A stretch of DNA of 6,073 bases from Sulfurimonas sp. (GTDB lineage Bacteria > Campylobacterota > Campylobacteria > Campylobacterales > Sulfurimonadaceae), in NCBI GenBank assembly GCA_026987995.1, contig JALSMC010000311.1, positions 1-6,073 of the forward strand, written 5' to 3'. The notes beneath the pieces are model-generated. The model saw only the letters and a list, made by a program, of their open reading frames with translations. It was not told the origin of the DNA and did not search any database. Numbering within the stretch: position 1 is the first letter of the stretch; every line of letters starts with the position of its first letter. The position numbers were made by a program, and so were the translations under genes. This document shows positions 4,791-6,073 of the stretch, in pieces.

Positions 4791-6069
4791 AATCTTTGTA
4801 TTATGTATGAGTATTGTATTGTTTACATCATGTTCGCTCAAAAATGATGTAAAAGTAAAACCCAATGAAAAAGCTTTTATGGATGAAGACACTTACATAC
4901 TATTTGCACTCAGAGCAGAACAAGTTCATGATAATAAAGCAGCCTCAGAACTCTTTAGGAAACTTTACGAAAAGTCAGATAAACAAGAGTATATTTACCG
5001 TTCTCTTGAAAATGACTTAATGGCTAGAGATAATGAAAAAGTAATCCAAAGAGTAGATAAGCTTCAAAAAGTAGATACTCCTGATATGAGACTATTACGA
5101 TATAAGGTCGTGGCACTATTTGAGTTAAACCGACTTGACGATGCGATAAATCTCTCAGTAGAGTTAGCATCTAAAACAAAAGAACCAAATGATTACCTTT
5201 TAACTTCAGATATTTACATCAAACGACAAGAGTTTGACTTGGCAGTTAGGTACTTAGAGAGTGCCTATGCTAAAGAGCATAACGAAAAGATACTTGATAA
5301 AATGTCTATTATTCTTTATGTGAATTTGGAAAGAAAAAAAGAGGCTATTGCACACCTTGAGACATATACGAGAATGGTTGGTAACTCTAAGCTCATTTAC
5401 CTGCGTTTAATAGCTTTTTATTCTAACGATAACAATATAGATGGCTTACTTTCAGCTTACTTGAGATTATATGAATTTGACAAGAGTCCTCAAGTCTCTA
5501 CAAAGATTATGCAAATCTATAGTTATAAGCAAGACTATACAGGTTTAGTGAATTTTTTAGAAAAATCAAAAAGTGATGATACGGTTCTTCTACAATTGTA
5601 TGCCTCGGTAAAGCAGTATGACAAAGCATATACACTCGCCTCAGAGTTATACTCAAAAACACTCAACAGTGACTACCTTGGACAGAGTGCTATTTATGAG
5701 TATGAAGGTGCAAAAGACAAATCATCAAAAGCCTTACTCAAAAGTGTCGTATCTAAGTTAGAAGAAGTCGTGCTTGTAAATAAACAGACTGTATATCTCA
5801 ACTACCTTGGTTACATACTTATAGACCATGAAGTTGATGTTAAAAAAGGTATGATGTATATAGATAGAGTTTTAGCATTAGAGCCTAAGTCCGCATTTTA
5901 TCTTGACTCTAAGGCATGGGGTTATTATAAACTAGGTCAGTGTGAAAAGGCCGATAGACTTATAAAAGAAGTGGCTCAAATGGAAGGTGGCGATGACCCT
6001 GAAGTAAAAGTACATATAGAAAAGATAGATGAATGTTTAAAAAATAAAAAAGGTAAAAAAAGAAAATGA
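4783..6069 (+). CDS. TPR-repeat lipoprotein
   Basis: The protein is 428 residues from the ATG at 4783. The N-terminus is a lipoprotein signal: a short K3 n-region, a hydrophobic core (IFVLCMSIVLF) and the lipobox FTSC with lipidated C17. S18 follows, so outer-membrane sorting by the E. coli rule is plausible. The mature part is almost entirely paired helices of the tetratricopeptide type. They are clearest at about 104-131, 138-165 and, very characteristically, 337-400, where YLNYLGYILID and then AFYLDSKAWGYYKLGQCEKA follow TPR spacing. The last residues are Lys-rich (KNKKGKKRK). TPR lipoproteins usually act as periplasm-facing scaffolds for envelope assembly; the partner here cannot be told from sequence. 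The gene is last in a three-gene overlapping set and ends 4 bases before the window edge, so any terminator lies outside. Confidence 0.87.
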   Translation: MIKIFVLCMSIVLFTSCSLKNDVKVKPNEKAFMDEDTYILFALRAEQVHDNKAASELFRKLYEKSDKQEYIYRSLENDLMARDNEKVIQRVDKLQKVDTPDMRLLRYKVVALFELNRLDDAINLSVELASKTKEPNDYLLTSDIYIKRQEFDLAVRYLESAYAKEHNEKILDKMSIILYVNLERKKEAIAHLETYTRMVGNSKLIYLRLIAFYSNDNNIDGLLSAYLRLYEFDKSPQVSTKIMQIYSYKQDYTGLVNFLEKSKSDDTVLLQLYASVKQYDKAYTLASELYSKTLNSDYLGQSAIYEYEGAKDKSSKALLKSVVSKLEEVVLVNKQTVYLNYLGYILIDHEVDVKKGMMYIDRVLALEPKSAFYLDSKAWGYYKLGQCEKADRLIKEVAQMEGGDDPEVKVHIEKIDECLKNKKGKKRK

Positions 6070-6073
6070 TTTT

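Noticed and set aside
4587..4892. 101-residue minus-strand frame rich in Phe/Ile that looks membrane-like
   Set aside because: It is antisense to the end of the cysteine-cluster gene and the lipoprotein start. The hydrophobicity comes from reading Lys/Glu-rich codons backwards.
6043..6073. A-rich tract and TTTT at the window edge as a terminator
   Set aside because: The A tract codes for the Lys-rich tail of the lipoprotein, and no stem is visible before the sequence ends.

Overview
The window reads as low-GC bacterial chromosome, most likely a Campylobacterota member (Sulfurimonas, Sulfuricurvum or a relative). The grounds are strong A/T codon bias, tight gene packing with short overlaps, TATAAT promoters without a visible -35 box, and the style of the KdsB and NPPFY-methyltransferase proteins. 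The genus is inferred and was not tested by any search. No rRNA, tRNA, CRISPR array, insertion sequence or phage gene is visible. No stretch over 300 bases lacks a gene.

Left part (1-2944, + strand): one compact run of genes that looks like part of a chemosensory or signalling operon entering from outside the window. In order it holds the 3' end of a CheW-like gene, a small degenerate STAS-like protein, a ParA-family ATPase, a 446-residue protein with an N-terminal CheY-like receiver domain and a long unassigned C-terminal part, and a 68-residue Cys/His protein. The first four are separated by 9 or 4 bases or overlap by 20, so they are almost certainly co-transcribed. ParA ATPases in chemotaxis operons position chemoreceptor arrays. 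Here the ParA sits beside STAS, CheW-like and receiver proteins, which suggests a module that places or tunes a chemosensory array. This is the most interesting part of the window.

Middle (2937-3727): kdsB (CMP-Kdo synthetase for LPS) lies on the minus strand, convergent with the small Cys/His gene. Their stop codons overlap by 4 bases inside a strong hairpin that could terminate transcription both ways. Between kdsB and the next + strand gene, a perfect 9-bp inverted repeat carries one TATAAT on each strand. This looks like a symmetric divergent promoter, and it decides the likely start of the methyltransferase gene.

Right part (3727-6069, + strand): three overlapping genes probably form one transcript. 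They encode a TrmN6-like NPPFY methyltransferase, a YkgJ-type cysteine-cluster protein and a TPR lipoprotein. They look like conserved housekeeping or envelope genes, with no obvious functional tie to the signalling module.
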